A stretch of 64,000 bases of DNA, taken from positions 1 through 64,000 of the forward strand of contig JANRIO010000049.1 of NCBI GenBank assembly GCA_033764875.1, read 5' to 3'. Position 1 is the first letter of the stretch. The number at the start of each line of letters is the position of its first letter. Below the pieces are notes generated by a model that saw only the letters and a program-made list of their open reading frames with translations, was not told where the DNA came from and ran no database searches. This stretch comes from AWTP1-13 sp033764875 (lineage in GTDB: Bacteria; Pseudomonadota; Alphaproteobacteria; Rhizobiales; Hyphomicrobiaceae). The position numbers were made by a program, and so were the translations under genes. This document shows positions 45,712 to 53,712 of this stretch, in pieces.

Positions 45712-45895
45712 GAGCGGCGGCTGCAGGCCGCACGCGCCCCCGCCTCGACGCAGCTCCCGCGAACTCCCGCCAACGGCAAGGCAAGGGCGTTGCCCGTATC
45801 GCCTTGCGGCACTCACGGCACGAGGAAGAGCCCGGATCACCGCGCTTGCGCGCGATGTCCGGGAAAGCAGCATCAGACCAGAAGCGGATGCCGGG

Positions 45896-46546
45896 TCAGC
45901 GGCCGACGACGGCGGGCTCCTCGTCCTCCTCGGGATCATGGTCGCCCGTGACGTGGTGCATCGGGTCGATCAGCTCGCCCTTCATGAGGTAGTAGGGCGC
46001 CTTGTAGTAGAGCGAGATGTCGTGGAAGGGATCGGTGACGATCTTGGTGAACCAGACGAGGCCGGTCTCGATATCCCTGATGAAGAACAGCTGCACGGTG
46101 CGGAACAGGAGGCCGCCGATGCCGATGACGATCCACATCACCGCGATGTTGTTGAACAGCTCGGTGTAGTTGGTGTGGGGCTCGAACAGGCCGAGCAGGC
46201 TGGGATCGAAGTACAGCGCGAAGGGCGACACGGCCCACAGCGTCATCAGCACGACCTTGCGCTGCAGGTTGTAGCCGATCTTGATATCCTCCTTGTGCTC
46301 GTGGGAGGCCTTGTTGACCTGGTCGTAGTCGCGCGGCTCGAAGAAGAAGTGGCCGATCTGGCGGCTGGTCATGCCCACGAGCCAGGCGAGCAGCACGGCG
46401 GCGACGGGATTCTTGAAGACCAGGACATAGGCGCAGACGAAGCTGCACGCGCTCAACAGATGGAGCGCCTGATTGATGCGGCTGTGGTGATAGTAGCGGT
46501 GGTCATCCCAACGCTGCACCCTCAAGGCTTCGAGAAATCCCTGCAT
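45896..46546 (-). CDS. Mpo1-like (DUF962-related) membrane protein
   Basis: This 216-residue protein has three or four hydrophobic segments. Two conserved blocks resemble the yeast dioxygenase Mpo1: YYHHSRINQALH (the YHHxxxNxxxH pattern) and RQIGHFFFEPR (the GHxxFE pattern). The His residues in these blocks (20, 21, 29 and 66) would be iron ligands. Mpo1 shortens 2-hydroxy fatty acids by alpha-oxidation. Here the C-terminal third, with WFTKIVTDPFHDISLYYKAP, differs from Mpo1 and may define a bacterial branch. I preferred the ATG at 46546 (AAAGG eight bases upstream) over the GTG at 46582. It lies between the aminotransferase-like and PmtA genes, a lipid context. The assignment is by motif memory only. 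Confidence 0.6.
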   Translation of the reverse strand: MQGFLEALRVQRWDDHRYYHHSRINQALHLLSACSFVCAYVLVFKNPVAAVLLAWLVGMTSRQIGHFFFEPRDYDQVNKASHEHKEDIKIGYNLQRKVVLMTLWAVSPFALYFDPSLLGLFEPHTNYTELFNNIAVMWIVIGIGGLLFRTVQLFFIRDIETGLVWFTKIVTDPFHDISLYYKAPYYLMKGELIDPMHHVTGDHDPEEDEEPAVVGR

Positions 46547-46671
46547 AGGCGGGGCCTTTCCATTCTGGTTGAAGTTGGACACAAAAGCGGGACCGGCTCA
46601 GACTTTCATTGTGTTGTAGCAGCCGGCCGCTGCAGGCGCTGGCTCCGTTGCAGCGGCCGACAGAAATTTCC

Positions 46672-47325
46672 TCAGCTCGTGGCCGACTTGCCGAAGCGGA
46701 TCACCGAGAAATGGCCGAGCGGCGGCATCGGCAGCCGGTCGATGAGGCGCATGCTGTAGCGAGAGGTGTTGAGCCACTCCTCGAAGCGCTCCCAGGGGAA
46801 CTCCGAGCGCCAGCCGAGCTTCTTAACAACGGGCTGGATCATGTGCTCGACGGCAAGCCGCGCGCCCTTGTCGGCGCCGATCCGGTTCAGCAGGATGATC
46901 TCCCCACCGGGCTTCAAGACGCGCGCGAACTCCTCCAACACCAACAGCGGATGGGGCACCGTGTTGACCAGAAGCTGGGCGGAGACGACGTCGAAGGAGT
47001 TGTCGGGAAACTCCAGCTTCTCGCAGTCCATCACCGCGAGACCCTCGACATGGGCAAGCCCCTGCTCGCGCACGCGCTCGCGGGCCTTGGCCAGCATCTT
47101 CTCCGACAGGTCGATGCCGAACACGCGCGACGTGGGCTTGTAGTAGGACAGCGATATGCCGGTGCCGACGCCGGCCTCCAGGATCCTGCCGCCGACCCGC
47201 TCGCCGGCCGCGACGGCGGCCCGCCGGCCCTGCTCGAAGACGGAGCCGAAAACGAAGTCATAGATCGGTGCCCAGCGGGCATAGGTTTTCGAGACCGAAG
47301 AGTTTGTCCACTCGGATGTCGCCAC
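46672..47325 (-). CDS. PmtA-type phosphatidylethanolamine N-methyltransferase
   Basis: This 217-residue class I SAM methyltransferase has motif I in ILEAGVGTGISL, followed by VFGIDLSEKML and the post-motif VVSAQLLVNTVPHP. Length and sequence resemble the Rhodobacter-type PmtA, which methylates phosphatidylethanolamine three times to phosphatidylcholine. The start is a GTG with GGAAA upstream. It is 125 bases downstream of the Mpo1-like gene's start and on the same strand. With psd it gives a PS-to-PE-to-PC route. A ubiquinone-type methyltransferase is the main alternative. Confidence 0.78.
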   Translation of the reverse strand: MATSEWTNSSVSKTYARWAPIYDFVFGSVFEQGRRAAVAAGERVGGRILEAGVGTGISLSYYKPTSRVFGIDLSEKMLAKARERVREQGLAHVEGLAVMDCEKLEFPDNSFDVVSAQLLVNTVPHPLLVLEEFARVLKPGGEIILLNRIGADKGARLAVEHMIQPVVKKLGWRSEFPWERFEEWLNTSRYSMRLIDRLPMPPLGHFSVIRFGKSATS

Positions 47326-47428
47326 GGCAGGTTTCCAGGTTTGGGATTGCTTGACTGCGGGAGCTCAGGGGAGGTTCGCCCGGCCGGCATTTTTGCCGGT
47401 TCGATGGCAGGCTTGTTACATAATCATG

Positions 47429-48499
47429 TCACGTGACATTCTGATGTCGCGATTGGGCAAATCGACGGGCGGGCGCCATGGACGGCGTGCGTGCTGGCGT
47501 GGCCGCCACGCGCTCGGCGAGGGAGAGGAACTGACGCGTGCTCGCCTCCCACGAATGGGTCAGCGCGAAGCGGCGGCAGGCGTCGCGGGAGATGTCGAGC
47601 GCCGAGAGGCAGGCGCGGCGCAGGTCCTCGTCGAGCGCGCCCACCGGTGCGCCGCCCAGCACGTCCTTGGGGCCCGTGACCGGATAGGCCGCCACGGGCA
47701 GGCCGCTGGCCAGCGCCTCGAGCTGGACGATCCCGAAGGTGTCCGTGCGGCTCGGAAAGACGAAAACGTCGGCGGCGGCAAGGTGCGCGGCGAGCGTCTC
47801 GCCCGCCAGCAGACCCAGGAACCTCACCTGCGGATACTTGCGCCGGAGCTCGGCTTCCTGGGGGCCGTGGCCGATGACGACCTTGCTGCCGGGCAGGTCG
47901 AGGGAGAGGAACGCCTCCAGGTTCTTCTCGACCGCGACGCGGCCGAGGCTCACGAACACCGGGCGGGGAAGCCCGAGATCGATGGCGCGCGCGGGGTTGA
48001 ACAGATTTGTGTCGACGCCGCGCGTCCAGAAGCCGAGATTGCGGAAGCCGCGGCCGCGCAGCTCGGCCATCAGCGAGGGAGTCGCGACCGTCGTCGTCAG
48101 CGCGGCGCCATGGAAGCGGCGCAAGACCGCGTAGCTCCACGACTCGGGAATCGGGGCACGGGCGCGGATGTACTCGGGAAACTTGGTGGTGAAGCTGGTG
48201 TTGAACGGCATGCCGTGCCGGATGCAGTAGCGGCGCACCGCGTAGCCGATCGGCCCCTCCGTCGCGATGTGCACCGCGTCGGGCGCGGCAGCCTCGATGC
48301 GGGCGGCGATCTCGGACTGGTTGGGAATGGCGACACGCAGGTCGGCGTAGGTCGGGATGGGCACCGTGCGGAAACCCTCCGGCGTCACGAAGTCGACCGC
48401 ATGGCCCATGCTGCGAGCGCATGCTGCGAGCGACTGCAACGTGCGCACGACGCCGTTGACCTGCGGCGCCCAGGCGTCCGTTGCGATGAGAACCCGCAT
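47429..48499 (-). CDS. GT4 glycosyltransferase, Agt-like (diacylglycerol glycosyltransferase candidate)
   Basis: This 356-residue GT-B glycosyltransferase belongs to family GT4: the N-terminus is MRVLIATDAWAPQVNGVVRTL, with VSLGRVAVEKNLEAFL at the start of the donor domain. The donor-site segment FPSRTDTFGIVQLEALASG follows. Related alphaproteobacterial enzymes (Agt of Agrobacterium) make monoglucosyl- and glucuronosyl-diacylglycerol when phosphate is scarce, and are paired with PlcP. The PlcP-like gene is the next gene upstream here, on the same strand, 241 bases away. The start at 48499 was chosen because GCGAGG lies six bases before it. The sugar donor is unknown. Confidence 0.8.
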   Translation of the reverse strand: MRVLIATDAWAPQVNGVVRTLQSLAACARSMGHAVDFVTPEGFRTVPIPTYADLRVAIPNQSEIAARIEAAAPDAVHIATEGPIGYAVRRYCIRHGMPFNTSFTTKFPEYIRARAPIPESWSYAVLRRFHGAALTTTVATPSLMAELRGRGFRNLGFWTRGVDTNLFNPARAIDLGLPRPVFVSLGRVAVEKNLEAFLSLDLPGSKVVIGHGPQEAELRRKYPQVRFLGLLAGETLAAHLAAADVFVFPSRTDTFGIVQLEALASGLPVAAYPVTGPKDVLGGAPVGALDEDLRRACLSALDISRDACRRFALTHSWEASTRQFLSLAERVAATPARTPSMAPARRFAQSRHQNVT

Positions 48500-48740
48500 C
48501 AGCATCCTCGCTTCGTGTGGCAGGGATTTGCGAGAGCAAAGGATCGACCCGGGACGTGACGCATCAAGTCCGATTGCCCGCGCGCCGGAATATGGCGATG
48601 CTGTGTCTCAGACTTGTGACAGCGCGCGCGCCGCTGTGGAGGGCGATGCACGAAACACACGCGCGATGCTCGAAGGCACCGACGTGCCATGGCCTGCGGC
48701 GCAGCGCGCGAGGGTGCGGATGCAGCGCGCCCGTGCGCGG

Positions 48741-49610
48741 TCAGACGCCCGCCTGCTCGCGATGCATCTCGTCGACGAGGTCAGGCGCGGCGAGCGCCTT
48801 GACGGGGACGGACTGGCGCCAGCGCACGACCTCGAAGCGACCATCCTCGTGCTCGAGCAGCGCCGTGCAGCTCTCGACCCAGTCGCCGCAGTTGAGGTAG
48901 TGGATGCCGTCGATCGTGCGATCGCAAGCGTGATGGATGTGGCCGCAGATGACGCCGTAGGCCTCGGAGCGCTTGGCCTCGGCCGCGACCGCGTGCTCGA
49001 ACGCACCGATGAAATTCACGGCGCTCTTGACGCTGTACTTGAGGTAGGCCGACAGCGACCAGTAGCCGAGGCCCAGATGCCTGCGCACCCAGTTCAACGG
49101 ATTGTTGAGCCACAGCGCCAGCTCGTAGCCGCGGTCGCCGAGGAAGGCGAGCCACTTGGCGGAGCGGATGACAACGTCGAACTCGTCGCCGTGGGTGACG
49201 AGGTAGTCCTTGCCGTCGGCCGTGCGATGCATGGTGTTGCGCAGCACCTCGATGCCGCCGAAGTGCATGCCGATGAAGCTGCGCAGGCTCTCGTCGTGGT
49301 TGCCCGGGATGAACACCAGGCGGTTGCCGCGACGCACGCGGCGCAGCAGCTTCTGAATGACGTCGTTGTGGGCCTGCGGCCAGTGCGGCCCGCGCCGCAC
49401 CTTCCAGAAGTCGATGATGTCGCCGACCAGATAGATGGTCTCGGCATCATGGTGCTTGAGGAAATCGAGCAGCGACTCCGCCTGCGAGGTGCGCGTGCCG
49501 AGATGGACGTCCGAGATGAAGATCGTCCGGCAGCGCCGCGGGGCCGCGTAGGAGGCTTTCATGGTGTGGGTCGCGTTCATGCGAGGCAATACGCCCGACT
49601 CTTGTTTCAT
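48741..49610 (-). CDS. PlcP-like metallophosphoesterase (phospholipase C candidate)
   Basis: This calcineurin-type phosphoesterase of about 289 residues has all the metal motifs: ISDVHLGTR, LVGDIIDFW, IPGNHDE, VTHGDEFD and ICGHIHHA. It would usually be labelled UDP-2,3-diacylglucosamine hydrolase (LpxH). Many alphaproteobacteria use LpxI for lipid A instead, and the Sinorhizobium PlcP that removes phosphate head groups from PE and PC belongs to this same family. Pairing with an Agt-like GT4 gene favours PlcP. The start is uncertain: ATGs at 49610, 49580 and 49562 all lack a clear ribosome site. A Pho-box-like sequence lies about 137 bases upstream. Confidence 0.8.
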   Translation of the reverse strand: MKQESGVLPRMNATHTMKASYAAPRRCRTIFISDVHLGTRTSQAESLLDFLKHHDAETIYLVGDIIDFWKVRRGPHWPQAHNDVIQKLLRRVRRGNRLVFIPGNHDESLRSFIGMHFGGIEVLRNTMHRTADGKDYLVTHGDEFDVVIRSAKWLAFLGDRGYELALWLNNPLNWVRRHLGLGYWSLSAYLKYSVKSAVNFIGAFEHAVAAEAKRSEAYGVICGHIHHACDRTIDGIHYLNCGDWVESCTALLEHEDGRFEVVRWRQSVPVKALAAPDLVDEMHREQAGV

Positions 49611-49720
49611 GCGTGTGACGCGAGCGGCGTGCAACGGGCTCAGCCCACGTTGCGCGTGCGTGGCGCTGTGGACAAACGCCCACTGCCGGTGGAACAGCGC
49701 GGCAACGCTGCGGCCACGCC

Positions 49721-49738
49721 CATTCACAACATTGTCAC
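49721..49738 (+). promoter_or_regulatory. Pho-box-like direct repeat in the plcP-like/STAS gap
   Basis: CATTCAC and TTGTCAC are spaced by four bases. The second half differs from CTGTCAC at one position, while the first is weaker. It reads on the plus strand, towards the STAS gene. Support is motif resemblance only. Confidence 0.3.
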
Positions 49739-49746
49739 GAAGGCTC

Positions 49747-49764
49747 GTTAGCCAGATATGACAG
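49747..49764 (-). promoter_or_regulatory. Pho-box-like element facing the plcP-like gene
   Basis: On the minus strand a perfect half-site CTGTCAT is followed after four bases by the degenerate half GGCTAAC. It lies about 137 bases upstream of the likely plcP-like start and is correctly oriented. It could mediate PhoB activation of the plcP-agt-like pair. Confidence 0.35.
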
Positions 49765-49888
49765 CATGCTACCGACATGGGCCAGGCGTCGCCGGACGCA
49801 TCGTCTTTCTTGTTTCGGCAGGCTGGGGCAAACTGGCTCGGCGCGGCGCGGGGAGTGCCGCCGCCGGCCTCCGAACAGGGTCAGGACC

Positions 49889-50227
49889 ATGCAGCTCACC
49901 ATCGAAGAGATGCCGAACGGCATCACCAAAGCAATGCTCGACGGCCGGTTGGACATCGAAGGCGCCGCGGCCGTGGACATGCGCCTCAACGTGCTCGCCG
50001 GCTCGGCCGGCAAACTGCTGATCGACGTCTCGAAGGTCTCCTTCCTGGCGTCGATGGGGCTGCGCACGCTGATGACCTGTGCGCGCGCGACGAAATCCAA
50101 GGGGCGGGTCATGGCCATCGCCGGGCCGCAGCCCAACGTCGACAAGGTGATGCGCTCGAGCGGCCTCGACGAGGTGGTCGACATCTATGAGACGGCCGAT
50201 GCCGCGGTCGCGGCGCTGTCGACGTGA
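49889..50227 (+). CDS. STAS-domain anti-sigma factor antagonist (RsbV/SpoIIAA-like)
   Basis: This 112-residue STAS protein is the switch component of a partner-switching module. The phosphorylatable residue is expected to be Ser55 in the conserved context IDVSKVSFLASMGLRTL. In its dephosphorylated form it would sequester the HATPase partner encoded next. The start was set at the ATG preceded by TCAGG. Its stop overlaps the GTG of the kinase gene (GTGA), so the two are translationally coupled. Confidence 0.92.
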   Translation: MQLTIEEMPNGITKAMLDGRLDIEGAAAVDMRLNVLAGSAGKLLIDVSKVSFLASMGLRTLMTCARATKSKGRVMAIAGPQPNVDKVMRSSGLDEVVDIYETADAAVAALST

Positions 50228-50643
50228 GCGGCGCCGCCCTGGAGCAGGACCGGACATGGCGCTGCCCCGTCGAGGATCGTGTCGGCGACGTCGGCCGGGC
50301 GGTGGGCCAGGCCGAGGCGTTCGCCAGGGCGGCCGGGATCGACGAGGACCGGCGCTACGCCCTGCAGGTGTGCATCGAGGAGGCGCTCGCCAATCTCGTG
50401 ATGCACGCCACGGCGGGGCCCGAGGGCAAGCGCATCGGGCTCGAGATCAAGCTCTCGGACAAGGCCGTTGTTGTCATAATTTCAGATAGTTGTACGCCAT
50501 TCGACGCGACGAAGGTGGTTCTGCCTACGGGTCCCCATGGCGCCGCGCCCGGCGGGCGCGGCATCGGCTTGATGCGTGCGTTCTCCAAGCGCATGCGCTA
50601 TTTGAGCATGGACGGCCGGAACCATTTGGAATTCGAGATTTGA
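50224..50643 (+). CDS. HATPase-type anti-sigma/switch kinase (RsbW/SpoIIAB-like)
   Basis: This is a 139-residue GHKL ATPase. The N-box Asn57 is in EEALANLVMHA, the G1 box in SDSCTPFD and the G2 box is GGRGIGL (110-116). It would phosphorylate the STAS antagonist and bind either that protein or a target such as a sigma factor or enzyme. No sigma-factor gene is linked in this window, so the output is open. The GTG start overlaps the STAS stop; its own stop overlaps a possible TTG start of the next gene. Confidence 0.92.
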   Translation: MSGAALEQDRTWRCPVEDRVGDVGRAVGQAEAFARAAGIDEDRRYALQVCIEEALANLVMHATAGPEGKRIGLEIKLSDKAVVVIISDSCTPFDATKVVLPTGPHGAAPGGRGIGLMRAFSKRMRYLSMDGRNHLEFEI

Positions 50644-50720
50644 ACGGACTGCACGACGAGCATCTTCACTGGCGTTCGGGGGACACGGGCAGCGACGGGC
50701 TTTCCCCGAACGTGGCGGAC

Positions 50721-52013
50721 ATGTGCGCCCGTATGCGGAGCATCCCGACGCTCGCCGCGCTGACGGATGCGGCAGCGAGCCAGATCCTGCACGCGAGCCA
50801 GACCGTAGCCTACAAACCCGGCGCCCGCATCGTGCACCAGGGCGAGCCCAGCCTCGATGCGGTCATCCTACTGGCGGGCGAGGTGAGCATCCTCAACGAG
50901 GACGCGCACGGGGAGACGCTGCTGGCGCGGACGCAGGCGCCGGCGCTGCTGGGGGAGATCGGGGCGCTCGCGCAATTGCCGCGGACAGCCACCATCGTCG
51001 CCGGGAACGGCGTGCTGGCGCTGCGGGTGCCGCAGGCAGCACTGCTGGAAGCGGCGCAGGAGACGCCGCAGATCCTGGTGTCGGTGGTCGGGCGGCTCGG
51101 GCAGCAGATGCAGAGCGTGAACGGTGCGCTCGGCCTCTATGCGGGAAGCCTGGCGGCGCTGGAGCGGGAGGATTTCGACCCCGACAGCCTGCTCGCCGAG
51201 CTCAACAACCCGACGGAGGCCTTGCGCGACTTCGGCGCCGCCTTCCAGCGGCTCGCCCGCCACCTCTCGGCCGAGCGGCGCAAGCGCAAGGAGATGGCGA
51301 GCGCCGCGCTGATCCAGCAGGCGATGCTGCCGCAATCGCTCGCCGGCCTCGATCCGAAGGCCCGCGCCCGGGTGCACGGGGAGATGCGGCCGGCGCGGGT
51401 CGTCGGAGGCGACTTCTACGACGCCTTCATGCTCGACGACGACCGGCTGGCGCTGCTGATCGGCGATGCCTGCGGCAAAGGCGTGCCGGCAAGCCTGTTC
51501 ATGTCGGTGGCGGTCACGGCGATGCGACTGGTGGCCAAGCAGGAGAGCGACGTGGCGGCGGTCGTGCGCCGGGCCAATGCCCTGCTGTTCGAGCAGAACG
51601 CCACCTCCATGTTCGCCTCCGTCTTCTACGGCGTGCTCGATCTGCCGAGCGGACGGCTCGACTACTCGAATTGCGGTCACACCGCACCGTTCGTCGTGCG
51701 CCAGGACGGGCGCTGCACGGCGCTGGCGGCGGGCGGCACGCCGCTCGGCATCCTCCCCGAGCGCAAGGTGCGCACGCATACGGAAACCCTGTCGGGCGGC
51801 GACTGCCTGCTGCTCTACACGGACGGGGTGACGGAGAGCCACGATGCGGCCGGCGCCGAGTATGGCGAGGCGCGCCTGGCGGAGGTGCTGCGGCGGGCGG
51901 TCGAGGATCGCGTGCCGGACATTCCGCGCGCCGTGACCGAGGACGTGCTCGCCTTCGCGCGCGGCGTGGAACAGTTCGACGACATCACCTGCCTCGCCAT
52001 CGCGATTGCCTGA
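50721..52013 (+). CDS. PP2C (SpoIIE/RsbU-type) phosphatase with cyclic-nucleotide-binding domain
   Basis: This 430-residue protein has an N-terminal cNMP-binding domain (about 1-115). Its phosphate-binding cassette is LLGEIGALAQLPRTATIV, with Glu79 and Arg88 in the positions that contact the ribose phosphate. A helical linker follows (about 115-195), then a PP2C SpoIIE domain with metal Asp residues in VVGGDFYDAF, GDACGKGVPA, YTDGVTES and DDITCLAI. It should dephosphorylate the STAS antagonist in response to cAMP or cGMP. I chose ATG 50721, which starts the typical cNMP-domain leader; a TTG at 50640, overlapping the kinase stop, is possible. An adenylate cyclase gene lies in the same cluster. 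Confidence 0.9.
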   Translation: MCARMRSIPTLAALTDAAASQILHASQTVAYKPGARIVHQGEPSLDAVILLAGEVSILNEDAHGETLLARTQAPALLGEIGALAQLPRTATIVAGNGVLALRVPQAALLEAAQETPQILVSVVGRLGQQMQSVNGALGLYAGSLAALEREDFDPDSLLAELNNPTEALRDFGAAFQRLARHLSAERRKRKEMASAALIQQAMLPQSLAGLDPKARARVHGEMRPARVVGGDFYDAFMLDDDRLALLIGDACGKGVPASLFMSVAVTAMRLVAKQESDVAAVVRRANALLFEQNATSMFASVFYGVLDLPSGRLDYSNCGHTAPFVVRQDGRCTALAAGGTPLGILPERKVRTHTETLSGGDCLLLYTDGVTESHDAAGAEYGEARLAEVLRRAVEDRVPDIPRAVTEDVLAFARGVEQFDDITCLAIAIA

Positions 52014-52322
52014 TCGGCAGTCGGGGTGGGGCACACGTCCCGCCCGGGGCCCGATTTTCACGCTGTGCCAGGATATTGGCGCCCGGCCCGCTGCCCTTTC
52101 GCGGCAAACATCTATAGCTTTCCTGCATCACCCGGCCAGCAATCTGTGGTTAAGCCCTGTGGACGTGCGGGTAAACCGGGTGCGGGGCCTTCCAAGCGGC
52201 AAAGCTTGGAACCTAAACTGTCACACAAGCGTCGCCGACGCGCCTCCCCAGAGGCGGGCCCGGCCCGCGGCCGAACGAACCGTCTATTGCGCTAGCCTGC
52301 CGATTGCGAAGGGCGCTGTCTC
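52014..52322 (+). other. Intergenic region between signalling module and secretion operon
   Basis: These 309 bases hold a terminator-like structure at the start and presumably the promoter of the tolC-like gene. No gene or convincing promoter box could be assigned. The sequence is locally less GC-rich around 52120-52220. Confidence 0.4.
52021..52058 (+). terminator. Imperfect terminator-like hairpin after the PP2C gene
   Basis: TCGGG pairs with CCCGA, and an inner GGGC with GCCC after an internal loop; TTTT follows. The stem is interrupted, so termination efficiency is uncertain. If active it would separate the signalling genes from the secretion genes. Confidence 0.35.
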
Positions 52323-53642
52323 ATGGTGTTGCTCAGGGCTCTGCCGATCGCCTTGCTGGCGGTGCTCACTGCGTCTCCGGCCGTGGCCGCAACGCTGCGC
52401 GAGGTCGTCGAGAAGGCGGTGCGCAGCAATCCCGCCGTCGAGGCCGTGCTCGCCAACAAGCGCGCCACCGAGTACGAGCTGCGCCAGTCGGAAGGCCGGC
52501 GGCTGCCCAGGATCGACGTCGACGCGGACTATGGTGCCGAGCGCATCGACCGTCCCGGTGGCTTCACCAGCGACGTCAACAACCGCTGGCGGGCGCGCCG
52601 CGAGGCCGGGATCACGCTCACGCAAGTCGTGTTCGACGGCTGGGAGCGGATGAACGACATCTACCGTAATACGGCGCGGGTCAATGCCGCGGCCCTGCGC
52701 ACGCTCGCCCGCAGCGAGATCGTGGCGCTCGACGCCATCGAGGCCTACATCGACGTGCGCCGGCACCAGGGCGTGATCCGGCTGGCGCAGGAGAGCCTGC
52801 AGGTGCACCGGCGCATCCTTGCCCGCGTGCGCGAGCAGGAGCGGGCCGGCAAGGTCGCGCAGAGCGACGTGACCCAGGTCGAGGAGCGGGTGGCGTCGAC
52901 GGAGGTGGCGATCGAGCGCATCCGGCAGTCCCTGTTCGAGGCGGAGGCGAAGTTCAACCGGGTGGTGGGCGAGCGGCCGAGGAACCTGCAGGCTGCCGGC
53001 TATCCGGCCGGCGTGCCGGCCTCGCGGCGGGAGGCGGTGGACGCGGGCCTCAAGCGCAGCCCGCTCGTTGCCGCGGCCGGCGCCGATGTCGACGTCGCGC
53101 GGCTCGCCTTCGAGCAGACCAAGAGCGCGCGCTTCCCGACCGTAGCGGTGGAGGTGGGCGGGCTGACGGGGGCGGATCTCGCCGGCACCCCGGGCCGCGA
53201 CAACGAGGTCAGGGCGCAGCTCGTGCTGAGGTGGAACCTGTTCGACGGCTTCATCACCCGGCACCGGCAGCTCGAGTTCGCCGAGCGGCTCGCCCAGGCG
53301 AGCGCCGAGCGGGACGAGCGCGCGCGCCTCGTGCAGGAGGAGATCGAGCGCGCGCTTGCGGCCTACTATGCCGGCGGCCTGCGGCTGGCGCCGCTGAGGA
53401 AGCAGCTCGGGCACTCGCGCAACGTGGTTGCCGCCTACGAGACCGAGTACGGCCTCGCCAAGCGCAGCCTGCTCGAGCTGCTCAATGCCGAGAACGCCCG
53501 GCTCAACACCGCCATGGACCTCGCCAACAGCGAGGCGCTGCACGTTTTCAGCGCCTACCGCATTCTTGGCGCAATGGGCGGCATTCTTAACGTTCTCGGC
53601 ATTTCTCCGCCTGCCTCGGCAGAGGTTGGCGGCTACAGATAG
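52323..53642 (+). CDS. TolC-family type I secretion outer-membrane channel protein
   Basis: This is a 439-residue TolC-like protein with a signal peptide (residues 1-22, ending VAA). Its two-fold repeated helical hairpins are typical of outer-membrane efflux proteins; TLREVVEKAVRSNPAVEA and LDAIEAYIDVRRHQGVIRL are characteristic. It would form the trimeric exit channel for the ABC/HlyD exporter encoded directly downstream. It is similar in role to LapE or AggA. The ribosome site AAGGG precedes the ATG. Confidence 0.92.
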   Translation: MVLLRALPIALLAVLTASPAVAATLREVVEKAVRSNPAVEAVLANKRATEYELRQSEGRRLPRIDVDADYGAERIDRPGGFTSDVNNRWRARREAGITLTQVVFDGWERMNDIYRNTARVNAAALRTLARSEIVALDAIEAYIDVRRHQGVIRLAQESLQVHRRILARVREQERAGKVAQSDVTQVEERVASTEVAIERIRQSLFEAEAKFNRVVGERPRNLQAAGYPAGVPASRREAVDAGLKRSPLVAAAGADVDVARLAFEQTKSARFPTVAVEVGGLTGADLAGTPGRDNEVRAQLVLRWNLFDGFITRHRQLEFAERLAQASAERDERARLVQEEIERALAAYYAGGLRLAPLRKQLGHSRNVVAAYETEYGLAKRSLLELLNAENARLNTAMDLANSEALHVFSAYRILGAMGGILNVLGISPPASAEVGGYR

Positions 53643-53712
53643 GCCGCTGCCGGATTACCGTCGGGCAGGCGTCTCGGGGCTCGTTCGGGCGGGGTTAACC
53701 CGCGGATATTCC

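Noticed and set aside
48741..49610. Annotation as the lipid A enzyme LpxH
   Set aside because: The motifs fit LpxH, but context (an Agt-like neighbour and lipid genes) and the common use of LpxI in alphaproteobacteria make PlcP more likely. It is left as PlcP-like, not named.
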